From Kofleriaceae bacterium (lineage in GTDB: Bacteria; Myxococcota_A; Polyangia; Haliangiales; Haliangiaceae): a DNA stretch of 64,000 nt. Under the pieces are notes generated by a model. It had not been told where the DNA came from. It did no database searches and was given only the letters and a program-made list of their open reading frames with translations. Shown here one piece after another: positions 1-7,898 of this stretch. The position numbers and the translations under genes were made by a program. Positions within the stretch are counted from its first letter, which is position 1, and every line of letters starts with the position of its first letter. Location: assembly GCA_025357755.1 (NCBI GenBank), contig JANXOP010000121.1, positions 1-64,000 of the forward strand, read 5' to 3'.

Positions 1-241
1 CCTTCGGCGTGTAGCCGAAGACCTCCTCGAGATACTCCGACAGCGAACCGCGACCGAAGTGGCTCCAGATCCGCAGTCGCACGGCCTGGGTCAGCAGGTG
101 CGCCTTGTCGTGCTCGAGCCGGCGCTCCGCGTTCGCGATCCTGCGCAACTCTCGATCGACGGCCTCGGGCCCCATCACCAGGTTCGCGATGACTCCGTCG
201 ATATGCTTCGACTCCGCAGACGCTTGACCCACTTCGATCAT
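1..241 (-). CDS. HNH-endonuclease-like protein, N-terminal part (runs off the left edge)
   Basis: Only the first 80 codons are inside the window; the frame is open to base 1. The ATG at 241 is preceded by GAGGAG about 7 nt upstream, a good ribosome binding site. The visible peptide is an amphipathic, charged N-terminal region (RELRRIANAERRLEHD) followed by IWSHFGRGSLSEYLEEVFGY. The pattern of a W, a short Gly/Ser loop and then EYLE-x-FGY-x-P is what I recall from the DUF222-like N-terminal region of HNH endonuclease proteins that occur in many copies in Myxococcota. The HNH catalytic part would lie outside the window, so catalytic residues cannot be checked. It could be another helical DNA-associated protein with the same N-terminal module. 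Confidence 0.5.
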   Translation of the reverse strand, partial: MIEVGQASAESKHIDGVIANLVMGPEAVDRELRRIANAERRLEHDKAHLLTQAVRLRIWSHFGRGSLSEYLEEVFGYTPK

Positions 242-540
242 CACCCACTCCTCGTTGCGTTGAGGAGGTCACCGTAGCACTGGCCTTTTCGGCTCGAGGG
301 GTGCGTTCTCGACGACGATTCGATGGCGCAGCACTTCGTTTCGAGGTGCTTGGCGAAGGCGCAGCGAGACGTCAAGCCAGCGCATCTCGTGAGCGAAGAG
401 ATCGAGGCCACGGAGACGCGTGTTGCGACCCGACAAATCACGTCAATAACAAAGCGCATGCAGCGAAGAAACTCGTCTGGTGGAGATCTTCCCGAGTCAC
501 ACACTGTCCGTGTGCCGGACATCCTCTCTGCTCGATCGCC
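242..540. other. Intergenic region upstream of the HNH-like gene; no gene seen
   Basis: About 300 bp lie between the HNH-like start and the repeat block. Open frames exist on both strands, but none has convincing codon structure, a ribosome binding site or a recognisable product. The leader of the leftward HNH-like gene is presumably here; I could not identify a promoter with confidence. Confidence 0.5.
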
Positions 541-1296
541 TTCGCTAGCTAGAGCGCCCCACGTGGGGCACGCCCGTGTCGCTGCGTCGATGGCGCTCTT
601 TCGATCTGGTATGGCGGGTCGCCGACGAAATGATCTACAAGACGAGGACCTGGCCCTGGCACCTCGCACGAACCATCGCCAAGCGACGGTCCGAGTGATG
701 CCGCGCCGCAGATGCGAGCGAAGCACGTCAATGGCCCCCGTGGGACATCGAGCGCCGTGGTCGGACTGCGGCCGATGAGGATCGCGAGGGAGCTCGCACG
801 CAAACGTCCTGCACGTCGCGTCGCCGACGAACGTATCAAATGCCATGCGCATCGATGACCCGCCGCTTGTTGCGAGGCCGTGCTGCGGTCGATCGACGGT
901 CCGAGTGATGCCGCGCCGCGCCGCACGTGCGATCGACGAACATCGACGGCCCCGTGGGCATCGAGCGCCGTGGTCGTGCGGCCGATGATGTTCGCGGGGG
1001 AGCCCGCACGCAGACGTCCTGCGACGGTCCGAGTGCTGCGCAGCACATACCATCGACGAACATCAACGGCCCCCGTGGGACATCGAGGGCCGCGGTCGCG
1101 CTGCGCCCGATGCACATCACGCCGCCGACGAACGGATCAAAGACCCCACGCGAGACACGACGAACCGAGACCGCGAACACGAGCCCAGCCCATCGACGTG
1201 ACGCCATCCTCGGCCGCGAGGGCCGTGACCTTGCGGCCGTCGATGACCCTACGGTGATCGGTCGTCAAGCGTGGATCGCAATCCGCGCGATCGTGT
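541..1296. repeat. Imperfect tandem/dispersed repeat block, left copy
   Basis: This stretch contains degenerate units of roughly 120-210 bp starting near 685, 894 and 1021. Each opens with CGACGGTCCGAGTG, then (with gaps) CGACGAACATC, CCCCGTGGG and GACGTCCTGC. The part from about 1060 to 1232 matches 59790-59975 with only about ten differences by eye. The block ends at the TAA stop codon of the leftward gene at 1297, exactly as the other copy ends at the stop codon of atpC. A 14-bp perfect palindrome (GCCCCACGTGGGGC) lies at 556-569. Frames are open on both strands, but they are not conserved between the copies, so I treat the block as non-coding or as a decayed element. Confidence 0.8.
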
Positions 1297-2412
1297 TTAG
1301 ATCGGGCGTGGCGAGAACCGCAGGAGATCCGTGGCCGACGGCATCGCCGCCGTAAAGATCTCGATCACGCCGAACCCACCACCACCGCCACCCTGACCCG
1401 CGTTGGTGCTGGCGTCATCGCCGCGCTCGGCATCGACCGGATCGCGATTCGTATCGCTCAGCGTTGCGCCCGCGCCGCCATCACCGCCGGTGGTGCCACC
1501 GCCTTTGCCGCCCTGTCCACCGGTGTTCGTCTTCGTCGGATCCTTGCCATCTCCACCGTGGACCGTCGTCGAGCTCGCACCACCGCCACCGCCGCCACCG
1601 TTCGCGAAGATCTCGCTCATCGCACCGACCGTGATCGAGGTGCCATCGAGGACGATCATGCCTCCCGTCCCACCACCGTTGCCGCCGCTGTGATCGACGA
1701 TCGCTCCACCGCCGAAAGTTCCGGAGGCGTTGATCGTGCCGAGCACGCTGATGCTGCCCACCGCGATCAGCGCGACCGCGCCACCCCCGAGGCCGACGAA
1801 GGCGTTCGTGTCCTTGCCTGGCCCACCCGGGCAACCGCCCCGCAGCGCGGTCGGCACGATCGCGTTGCCAGCGATGCCACCCGGCGGGACCGTCGCACCG
1901 CCGTTACCACCCTTGGTCCCGAACGATCCGCCATAGCCACCGCCGCCCGTGGCGGTTGGCGGCGTCCCGGTGCAGCCCGCACCGGTGAAGCCCGCACCCG
2001 GCGCGTTCTTCAAGCTGTTGACGTCGATCTCGCCAGGTACATCGAGCGTACCGAGCGAGAGCACGACCAGCGGTCGCTGCCCGTGTGCGGAGAGAAAGCT
2101 CGAGATGTTCACGGTCGAGCCCGCGATCACGCACACCGCCTCGTTCGGTGGCGACAACAAGGCACACGCGCTCGAGCCCGGGTCCGTCAGGATCGAGGTC
2201 GTCGCGGTGATGTTCAACGGCGTGGTCGGTAGCACGGCCGGACACACGACCGTGAAGCCGGTCCCGAAACAGTTCGGCGGTAGCGTACCATCGTGCGTGG
2301 CATCGGCCGCGCCGTCGAACAGCGCGGCATCGCGAGGACCGCCATCGTCCGGGGTCGACGCAGGCCTGAAGCCACACGCTGCGAGCAGCGTCGTTGCGAG
2401 GAGCGCGCGCAC
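1297..2412 (-). CDS. Glycine-rich predicted lipoprotein/secreted protein
   Basis: A 371-aa protein with a short signal peptide ending in the lipobox-like LLAACG, so it is probably lipid-anchored or exported. After an acidic linker (DDGGPRDAALFDGAAD) it has a beta-rich region (TATTSILTD, LSLGTLDVPGEIDV) and then long runs of Gly interrupted by short hydrophobic strands such as VALIAVGSISV and GMIVLDGTSITV. This resembles a repetitive parallel-beta surface protein. The start is GTG, and it overlaps the stop of the ATPase gene as TAGTG, so it is probably translated by coupling and belongs to the exopolysaccharide operon. Gly-rich proteins of this kind are common and poorly characterised in Myxococcota. 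A surface or matrix role is inference from context. Confidence 0.75.
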   Translation of the reverse strand: MRALLATTLLAACGFRPASTPDDGGPRDAALFDGAADATHDGTLPPNCFGTGFTVVCPAVLPTTPLNITATTSILTDPGSSACALLSPPNEAVCVIAGSTVNISSFLSAHGQRPLVVLSLGTLDVPGEIDVNSLKNAPGAGFTGAGCTGTPPTATGGGGYGGSFGTKGGNGGATVPPGGIAGNAIVPTALRGGCPGGPGKDTNAFVGLGGGAVALIAVGSISVLGTINASGTFGGGAIVDHSGGNGGGTGGMIVLDGTSITVGAMSEIFANGGGGGGGASSTTVHGGDGKDPTKTNTGGQGGKGGGTTGGDGGAGATLSDTNRDPVDAERGDDASTNAGQGGGGGGFGVIEIFTAAMPSATDLLRFSPRPI

Positions 2413-3335
2413 TACTGCACGAGGACCGCGCCAACGACCTTCGACGCACCCACCTGCTCGATCGATTTACGCAGCTCGCGCGCGGTCGACCGCCGCGCAC
2501 GCACGGCCAAGAGTACGGCATCGGCCGCATCCGCCATCAAGTTGACATCGGCCGAGCCGAGGACCGGCGGTGCATCGATCACGATGTGCTCGTACGCCAA
2601 GCGCAACCGCTCCATCGCGATCGCGAAGGCCGGCGCATCGAGTAACTGGGTCTTCTCGATCCGCGGGTTCACGGCCGCGACGTGTAACCACAGCTGGGGA
2701 ATCTCGACGATGCTCCACGGCAACATCGGTTGATTGCGATGGGCGGCGAGCTGTTCGGCAAAGCACCACGGCGGTACGAGCTTGAGTGCATTCGCGATCT
2801 GCGGGCGACGCAGATGGCCATCGCACAGCAACACCTTCGCGCGACCACACTCGGCGAGCGCGAGCGCGAGGTTGAGCGCGGTGGTGGTCTTGCCATCGCC
2901 GTGCAGTGGACTCGACACCACGATCACCTGCGGGCGCCCGAGCTCGAGCAGGTGATGGCGCAACACGCGGAACGAAGCGCTGCGCTCGGAATCCGGATCC
3001 GTGACCATCGCGAGCCGCGCATCGAGCGGTTCTTCGGGCGGCAGGTGATGCTGCTGGAGCCCGATCTCCGGCGGCGGGCCGGCCGGCGTCGACGCTCTCG
3101 CCAGAGGCGGAGACATCGCGGTCTGGCGCGTGAACGAGACCAGGTGCGGGTTCGCGACGGTCGCCGCTTCGATCATCCGCGCACCGCTGATCGGCTCGGT
3201 GCCCTGCATCGGGTTGTCGACGCGCGTGACGCCTGCCGTATCCTCGGTGAGCGCGACCATCGGCTGGGTGACCAGCGGCAGGGGTCGACCAGAGAGTGGC
3301 TCGCCGAAGCGCCCCGTGCGTTTCGGATCGCTCAC
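2412..3335 (-). CDS. CpsD/BY-kinase-like P-loop ATPase of the polysaccharide operon
   Basis: A 307-aa cytoplasmic P-loop protein of the bacterial tyrosine kinase/ParA-like type that pairs with Wzz-family chain-length proteins. About 110 poorly conserved N-terminal residues precede the domain. The Walker A motif is [17 protein letters not shown], the Walker A' position reads [10 protein letters not shown] (the family usually has D-x-D-x-R-x-P), and Walker B is [12 protein letters not shown]. The protein stops right after the last strand (VGAVLVQ) and has no Tyr-rich tail, so autophosphorylation on a tyrosine cluster is unlikely. It may be a regulatory ATPase rather than a true kinase. Its ATG overlaps the stop of the upstream Wzz-like gene by 4 bp, and its TAG overlaps the GTG of the next gene. 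Confidence 0.85.
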   Translation of the reverse strand: MSDPKRTGRFGEPLSGRPLPLVTQPMVALTEDTAGVTRVDNPMQGTEPISGARMIEAATVANPHLVSFTRQTAMSPPLARASTPAGPPPEIGLQQHHLPPEEPLDARLAMVTDPDSERSASFRVLRHHLLELGRPQVIVVSSPLHGDGKTTTALNLALALAECGRAKVLLCDGHLRRPQIANALKLVPPWCFAEQLAAHRNQPMLPWSIVEIPQLWLHVAAVNPRIEKTQLLDAPAFAIAMERLRLAYEHIVIDAPPVLGSADVNLMADAADAVLLAVRARRSTARELRKSIEQVGASKVVGAVLVQ

Positions 3336-4840
3336 GAGGACCGCTTCTCGTGCGAATGAATGTGAGCGGGAGGAATCACGGCGAGCACAGCAATACCGAG
3401 CTGATCGATATCGTCTCGACGGTACAACCGGTCGTCGAGGATTGCGAGGCTGATCGCGATCACGAGTCCGAGCCCGAAGAACAACACGGTACCGGCCATC
3501 AAGAACACGGTCTTGCCGGGGCCGCTCGGTTGCGCCGGGCGGTAGGCGGGGTCGGTGATCGTGAGCCGACCACCAGCCTCGGCCGACTTCTGGCTCGCGT
3601 CCATCTGCGCGCGGAACACCGAGTCCGCAAGCGACCCGACGCGCTCGCGTTGCTCGTTGAGCTGGCGAAACAGGTCGGCGTACTGCGTCTCGAGCTGGAC
3701 GACCCAGTTCGTTCCATCGGTACCAGCGGGCGTGACCGGCGCGGTGCCGGCAGTTTTCGGATCGGCGCGTTGTTCCTCGGCGATCTGGCCATCGATCTGC
3801 TGGAGCTCCTTGGCGAGCTTCGTTCGATCGGCAGGAGTCGCCGGTGGTAGCGGCGTGAGGTCGTCGGGCGGCACCGCTGCCTGGGCGTGGCGCAGCTTGG
3901 CCTGCGCGCTCGAGACATCCTTCTGCGCCTTGATCACGGTCGGGTGCAGATCGGTGTACTTCGCGAGCGCATCCTCGAGCGCGCGGTTCGCTGCCGTGAG
4001 CTCGCGCTGCGCGTCGCTGACCGCCGCTTCGGCCGCGAGCTTCTCGGGCGTTGGCGGCGAGGGGACCCGGACCTGCGGGGCATCGGGTGGTGCATCGAGC
4101 CGCGCCTGGATGCGCTGGCGCTGGCGCTCGAGCGCATAGAGCCGCGAGTTACCGGTGTTCACGACCGGCGCCTTCTTGCTATCGCGGATCGCGCGGATGC
4201 CCGCGCCCTCGCCATTCGCCTGATTCGCATCCTGTGCGAACTCGGGATGCTTCGCGAGGAACTCGGCGAGCGCTTGCTCGCGCTTGCGGAGCTCTAGCGA
4301 CGCGTCTTCCTTTTGCTTGGTCACGAACGTCACGGTCTCGGCCGCTTGCTCGTTGCGCAGCCCTTCGTCTTTGTCCTTGAGCAAGGCGGTCAGCTTCTCG
4401 GTCACCGCCTTCGCGCGATCCGGGTCGCTATCGGTGTACGAGATCCGGAAGTTGCTGCCGCCGCGGCTCTCGAACTTGACCGTGTTGCGCAGCTTGTCGA
4501 CCGCGAGCTCGGGATCCATCGTGCCGTACGGCGACAGTTTCGGATCGTTGACGATCTGCCGGAGCTGCGCGCGCGCGAGCAGCAGCTCGCGAAACCGGTC
4601 ACCGAGGTTGCGCTGGACCTCTTCCTGGCGGCCCGAGAGCACGCTCGATTGGATTCGCTCCTGGTAGTAGAGGACGGCCGAAGATTCGTACTTCCGACCG
4701 CGGGTCAGCGCGAAGCCGAGCGAGAGCACCACCCCACCCACGCCGAGGATCGCCACGATCCACCAGTAGCGCGTCGCCTTGCGCCCGAGATCGACGAGCC
4801 GCTGGAGCCGGTCGCGAGGAGTTATCGTTGCGAGCGCCAT
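3332..4840 (-). CDS. Wzz/GumC-type polysaccharide chain-length and export protein
   Basis: A 502-aa inner-membrane protein. One transmembrane helix near residues 25-46 is followed by the Wzz-like segment ([14 protein letters not shown]). A long Ala/Glu/Gln-rich coiled coil covers roughly residues 130-430. A Pro-rich [13 protein letters not shown] motif precedes a second transmembrane helix at about 445-470. This is the GumC/Wzc periplasmic layout, in which the coiled coil contacts the outer-membrane exporter and the cytoplasmic tails contact the CpsD-like ATPase. That ATPase is the next gene, with a 4-bp overlap. The start ATG at 4840 overlaps the end of the previous Wzz-like gene by 19 bp. 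Together these genes control length and secretion of the polysaccharide. Confidence 0.88.
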   Translation of the reverse strand: MALATITPRDRLQRLVDLGRKATRYWWIVAILGVGGVVLSLGFALTRGRKYESSAVLYYQERIQSSVLSGRQEEVQRNLGDRFRELLLARAQLRQIVNDPKLSPYGTMDPELAVDKLRNTVKFESRGGSNFRISYTDSDPDRAKAVTEKLTALLKDKDEGLRNEQAAETVTFVTKQKEDASLELRKREQALAEFLAKHPEFAQDANQANGEGAGIRAIRDSKKAPVVNTGNSRLYALERQRQRIQARLDAPPDAPQVRVPSPPTPEKLAAEAAVSDAQRELTAANRALEDALAKYTDLHPTVIKAQKDVSSAQAKLRHAQAAVPPDDLTPLPPATPADRTKLAKELQQIDGQIAEEQRADPKTAGTAPVTPAGTDGTNWVVQLETQYADLFRQLNEQRERVGSLADSVFRAQMDASQKSAEAGGRLTITDPAYRPAQPSGPGKTVFLMAGTVLFFGLGLVIAISLAILDDRLYRRDDIDQLGIAVLAVIPPAHIHSHEKRSS

Positions 4841-5919
4841 CTCGAGAACGATGGTACACGAGCCCGCACGGCGCCACGGGCTTCCAGGGACCCGACGTGG
4901 TCGCCAGGGAATCCGGGCAGATGGCCCAGGACAGGCAGGTTCAGGCGCTCGATATCCTCGGTGTCGTGGACGCGTGAATCGAAGGCACCGAAGATCATGG
5001 CCACGCCCAGAAACACCGCGAACGTGACGACCACGGCGATCAGCACCATGAGGAATCCTCGGTGCTCAGGAAGCTGGCCGTGGCGCTCGTCGACGACCGA
5101 GATCGTGAGGTCGAGGCCGGCCGCGCTGATCTGATCGGCGAGGCTGTCCTTACTGGTCGCGATCTCGCTGATCGTGTGGGCCGCGGAGCGCTGCTCTCGC
5201 GTGATCTGCGCGAGCTCGAGCTGGAGCGCCTTGGCGAGCGCCAGCTTGCCTCCCTGCTTGGCTCGATCGAGCGCGATGCTCTTCTGAAAGGCGTCGAGCT
5301 GGAGCTTGTCGAGCCGGGTACGCGCCGACTTGCCGACCAGGCCGACGCGCCGCGCGAGCTCGCTGGTCATTGCCTTGCGCTGCTCCGCCGCCGCCGCGAT
5401 CACGATGTTCGAGAGCTCGCGCGCGAGATCGAACGCGACATCGGGATCGGTATCGGTGACGGTGATGCCGATGCGCGCCGAGCGCTCGACCTCCTCGTCG
5501 CCATCGGCAAACGTGTTCTTCCACACCGCGACCTCGAACTTGTCGCGCAAGGCATCGACGGCGTACTCCATGCCGCGCTTCTTGCGCGACGGGAACAGGT
5601 CCTTTTTCTCGATCAGCGCGCTCAGGTTGCTATCCGAGAGCAGATTCGTCGTGACGACGTCGTGCAATTGTTCGCCAGGAATTCCGCTATCACGCTGCAC
5701 GAAGGAGCCCTCGGTCAACGCCATCACGATCTCCGCCTCGACCCGGGTCGGTCGCGACACGATCTTGTACGTGATGAACGCCGAGGCCAGCAGCGCGGCG
5801 ATGATCACCGGCCACGGTCGCGCGCGGAAGCGGCGACGAATGCGCTGGATCTCGGCGATCATGCCGAGCCGGGTCGATTCTTCCGAGGCGAACCACGCGT
5901 CGTCCGGATCCGGCACCAT
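4822..5919 (-). CDS. Second Wzz-like chain-length determinant domain protein
   Basis: A 365-aa membrane protein. I place the start at the ATG at 5919 (MVPDPDDAW), 4 nt after the stop of the glycosyltransferase. The frame is open further upstream to 5982, but that would overlap the glycosyltransferase by about 60 bp. Visible features are a transmembrane helix near residues 35-55, a Wzz-type region (EAEIVMALTEGSF, VTDTDPDVAFDLAREL), a helical section rich in Lys/Glu/Ala, and a second hydrophobic segment (FLMVLIAVVVTFAVFLG). It is followed at once by the GumC-type gene. Two Wzz-like proteins in tandem suggest a hetero-oligomeric co-polymerase, or one for synthesis and one for export; which is which cannot be told from sequence. 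Confidence 0.8.
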   Translation of the reverse strand: MVPDPDDAWFASEESTRLGMIAEIQRIRRRFRARPWPVIIAALLASAFITYKIVSRPTRVEAEIVMALTEGSFVQRDSGIPGEQLHDVVTTNLLSDSNLSALIEKKDLFPSRKKRGMEYAVDALRDKFEVAVWKNTFADGDEEVERSARIGITVTDTDPDVAFDLARELSNIVIAAAAEQRKAMTSELARRVGLVGKSARTRLDKLQLDAFQKSIALDRAKQGGKLALAKALQLELAQITREQRSAAHTISEIATSKDSLADQISAAGLDLTISVVDERHGQLPEHRGFLMVLIAVVVTFAVFLGVAMIFGAFDSRVHDTEDIERLNLPVLGHLPGFPGDHVGSLEARGAVRARVPSFSRWRSQR

Positions 5920-5923
5920 GTGA

Positions 5924-7102
5924 TCAGACCGTAGCACGCAGCACCTCGTACAATGCCTCGGCGCTCGCGGCCCAACCGCCACGCGTTCCGAGCTGCGCGA
6001 CGACCGCGGGGTCGTACGCCGCGGGCAACGAGGCGACCAGCGCCTCGGCGAGGGCCTCGCTGTTCCTCGCCGGCACGAGGGTGCCGAGCGCCGCGCTCGT
6101 GATCAGATCAGGAATGCCGCCGACCGCCGACGCGACGATCTTGCGCCCACTCGCGAGCGCTTCGAGCACGACGTTCGGCGTGCCTTCACTGTGGCTCGGC
6201 AGCACGAGCACGTCGCAGGCCGCCATCCACTGCGCGACCTGATCGGGCGCCTGCGGGCCGAGCATACGTACCCGCTCGCCCGCATGCGCGACGATGTCAT
6301 CGTGCAGCGTGCCCCCGCCGATCACCGCGAGCTCGGCAAGCGGCAGCTGCGTGGTGACCCGCGGCCACGCGCGCGCGAGCTCGCCCACACCTTTCTCGGG
6401 CTTGAGATTGCCGACATAGAGCGCGAGCTGCGCGGTCGCGGGCACGCCGAGCGCCGCTCGTGCCGCGCGGCGATCTCGTGGATAGAAGCGCGCGGTGTCG
6501 ACGCCGTTCATCACCACGCTCACGCGGTCCGGCTCGACGCCGAGCGCGATGACCTCCGTCGCGAGGGCCTTCGAGACCGCGACGACATGTGCCGCGCGCG
6601 GCAGAGCCCACGTCAACATCGCGCGCGGACCGGGCAGCTTCGCGAGCTGATTGATATCCGAGCCGTGCAGCTTCACGACCGCGGGCACGCCGAGCAGCTT
6701 CGCGGCGAGGATCGCGGCGAAGCCATCGGGATACGCCCACGAGCCGAGGACCACGTCGATCGGATGGCTGCCGCCGGGCCGGTACTTCGCGAGCGCCGGC
6801 GCGATCGACGCGGCGTAGAGCGGCCCCCACGCGACGTGCGCGAGGCGCGGAAAGAATAGCGTGCGCGGGTGCGTGACCTCGAGCCCGTCGATCTGTTCGC
6901 GGCGCGGGACCGCCGAGAGCTTGCCGGCGCTCGACCACTTCGCGAGCAGGCTTGCCCCGGGAAACCACGGGATCGTGGCCATCACGTCGAGCTCGCAATG
7001 CGCTGCGAGCGCCGCGAACTGCTGGCGATTGAACGGCGCCGAGAGCGGCTCGAGCGTGTTCGGGAAGATTTTCGTGATCGCTAAGACGCGAAGCTTAGAG
7101 AT
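5924..7102 (-). CDS. GT4-family glycosyltransferase (probable ATC start; first standard start GTG at 6985)
   Basis: A GT-B fold glycosyltransferase of family GT4. The C-terminal half has ALYVGNLKPEKG, then SHSEGTPNVVLEALASG with the E-x7-E motif, then VGGIPDLI, all typical of nucleotide-sugar binding. The first ATG/GTG is at 6985, but that start would drop the first strand of the N-terminal Rossmann domain. The frame is open upstream and reads KLRVLAITKIFPN then PLSAPFNRQQF, the expected N-terminus. It can only begin at ATC (7102-7100), which overlaps the STAS stop codon; upstream of it no ATG, GTG, TTG or CTG occurs before an in-frame TGA. So either ATC is used or a G-to-C change destroyed an ATG. 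It probably adds a sugar to the lipid-linked repeat unit. Confidence 0.8.
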   Translation of the reverse strand: MSKLRVLAITKIFPNTLEPLSAPFNRQQFAALAAHCELDVMATIPWFPGASLLAKWSSAGKLSAVPRREQIDGLEVTHPRTLFFPRLAHVAWGPLYAASIAPALAKYRPGGSHPIDVVLGSWAYPDGFAAILAAKLLGVPAVVKLHGSDINQLAKLPGPRAMLTWALPRAAHVVAVSKALATEVIALGVEPDRVSVVMNGVDTARFYPRDRRAARAALGVPATAQLALYVGNLKPEKGVGELARAWPRVTTQLPLAELAVIGGGTLHDDIVAHAGERVRMLGPQAPDQVAQWMAACDVLVLPSHSEGTPNVVLEALASGRKIVASAVGGIPDLITSAALGTLVPARNSEALAEALVASLPAAYDPAVVAQLGTRGGWAASAEALYEVLRATV

Positions 7103-7400
7103 TGAACACCTTGTCCATGCGCAGGAGCTTGAAGATGGCGAGCGGTTGATCGCGCGCCCCGTTCATCGTGACGGTGCCACCGGTACCGCGGATGCCCTTG
7201 TACAGCTTCATGAGCGCGGCAACGCCCGAGCTATCGATCAGGTCTAGGCCCGAGAGATCGACGACGACCTTCTTCGGTTTGGACGCGACGATCTTGTCGA
7301 TCTCTTCCGCGAGCTGAGGCGCAGTGTTGATGTCGAGCGAGCCGCGTACAGCCATGCTCGTCTCACTTTCACTGCGCTGAATATCGAACGGATTAGGCAC
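7095..7400 (-). CDS. STAS-domain anti-sigma factor antagonist
   Basis: A 101-aa single-domain STAS protein. The phosphoacceptor region reads DLSGLDLIDSSGVAALM, with the Ser pair expected in SpoIIAA/RsbV proteins. Strands and helices (VRGSLDINTAPQLAEEID, GGTVTMNGARD) fit the fold over its whole length, which is normal for the family. The start is GTG at 7400, directly after the TGA of the RsbW-like gene. In the known partner switch the unphosphorylated STAS protein captures the kinase and frees its target. Here the neighbour kinase and the downstream polysaccharide genes suggest the switch acts on polysaccharide production, either through a sigma factor elsewhere or directly on a pathway protein. 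That link is inference. Confidence 0.88.
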   Translation of the reverse strand: MPNPFDIQRSESETSMAVRGSLDINTAPQLAEEIDKIVASKPKKVVVDLSGLDLIDSSGVAALMKLYKGIRGTGGTVTMNGARDQPLAIFKLLRMDKVFNL

Positions 7401-7874
7401 TCAGCTCTCCGGCATTCTTTTGACGAGACGCCACAAATTCGGTGGCCCCGGCTCGTACGTGACTTCGTCGAGCATGGTCTTGGCGATGTGAATTCCCATC
7501 CCACCCTCGGGCAGGGACGCTTCGTCGAGCTCGTTGGGCAAGGGGGTCACACCATCGATATCGAAGGTCTTGCCGTGGTCCTTGAGCTCGATCAGCAGCT
7601 CCCCCTCCCCCGGCGTGATCGCCAGCTCGATGACCCCACCACCGCGCCGCTGGTACGCATGAATCGCGACGTTGTTGAAGATCTCGGAAAACGCCGAAAC
7701 GACGGCCGTGTCGAACGGATCGCGCACGTCGTTGCTCAGCATGTCATTGGGATCGCGGCGATCCGAGCGAGAAACCAGACGAGCGGCCTCGGCCACCACG
7801 CGTACCGCGATACCGCGGTAGAGCAGCGTGCCGGGCACGGTCAACCTGATCGGCGCGACCATCTCGTGAACCAT
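7401..7874 (-). CDS. RsbW/SpoIIAB-type serine protein kinase (anti-sigma factor)
   Basis: A 157-aa HATPase_c protein. The N-box is FSEIFNNVAIHAY, followed by LIELKDHGKTF (D-x-G, ATP binding) and GGMGIHIAKTMLDE (second glycine box). The frame stays open far upstream, but the region beyond 7874 is the divergent sugar transferase gene. I therefore use the ATG at 7874 (MVHEMV); an ATG at 7862 is also possible. The product would phosphorylate the STAS protein encoded immediately downstream. Only about 24 bp separate this start from the divergent sugar transferase start, so the two promoters must overlap each other or the neighbouring genes. Confidence 0.85.
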   Translation of the reverse strand: MVHEMVAPIRLTVPGTLLYRGIAVRVVAEAARLVSRSDRRDPNDMLSNDVRDPFDTAVVSAFSEIFNNVAIHAYQRRGGGVIELAITPGEGELLIELKDHGKTFDIDGVTPLPNELDEASLPEGGMGIHIAKTMLDEVTYEPGPPNLWRLVKRMPES

Positions 7875-7898
7875 ACCAGCGCCATGGTAGGGTCGGCC

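Noticed and set aside
549-1115. Long open frames in the left repeat block as a real gene
   Set aside because: Frames differ between the two copies and shift across units, so no single frame is conserved.
6985-6985. GTG at 6985 as the true glycosyltransferase start
   Set aside because: It would remove the conserved first strand of the N-terminal Rossmann domain that is plainly encoded upstream; kept only as an alternative.
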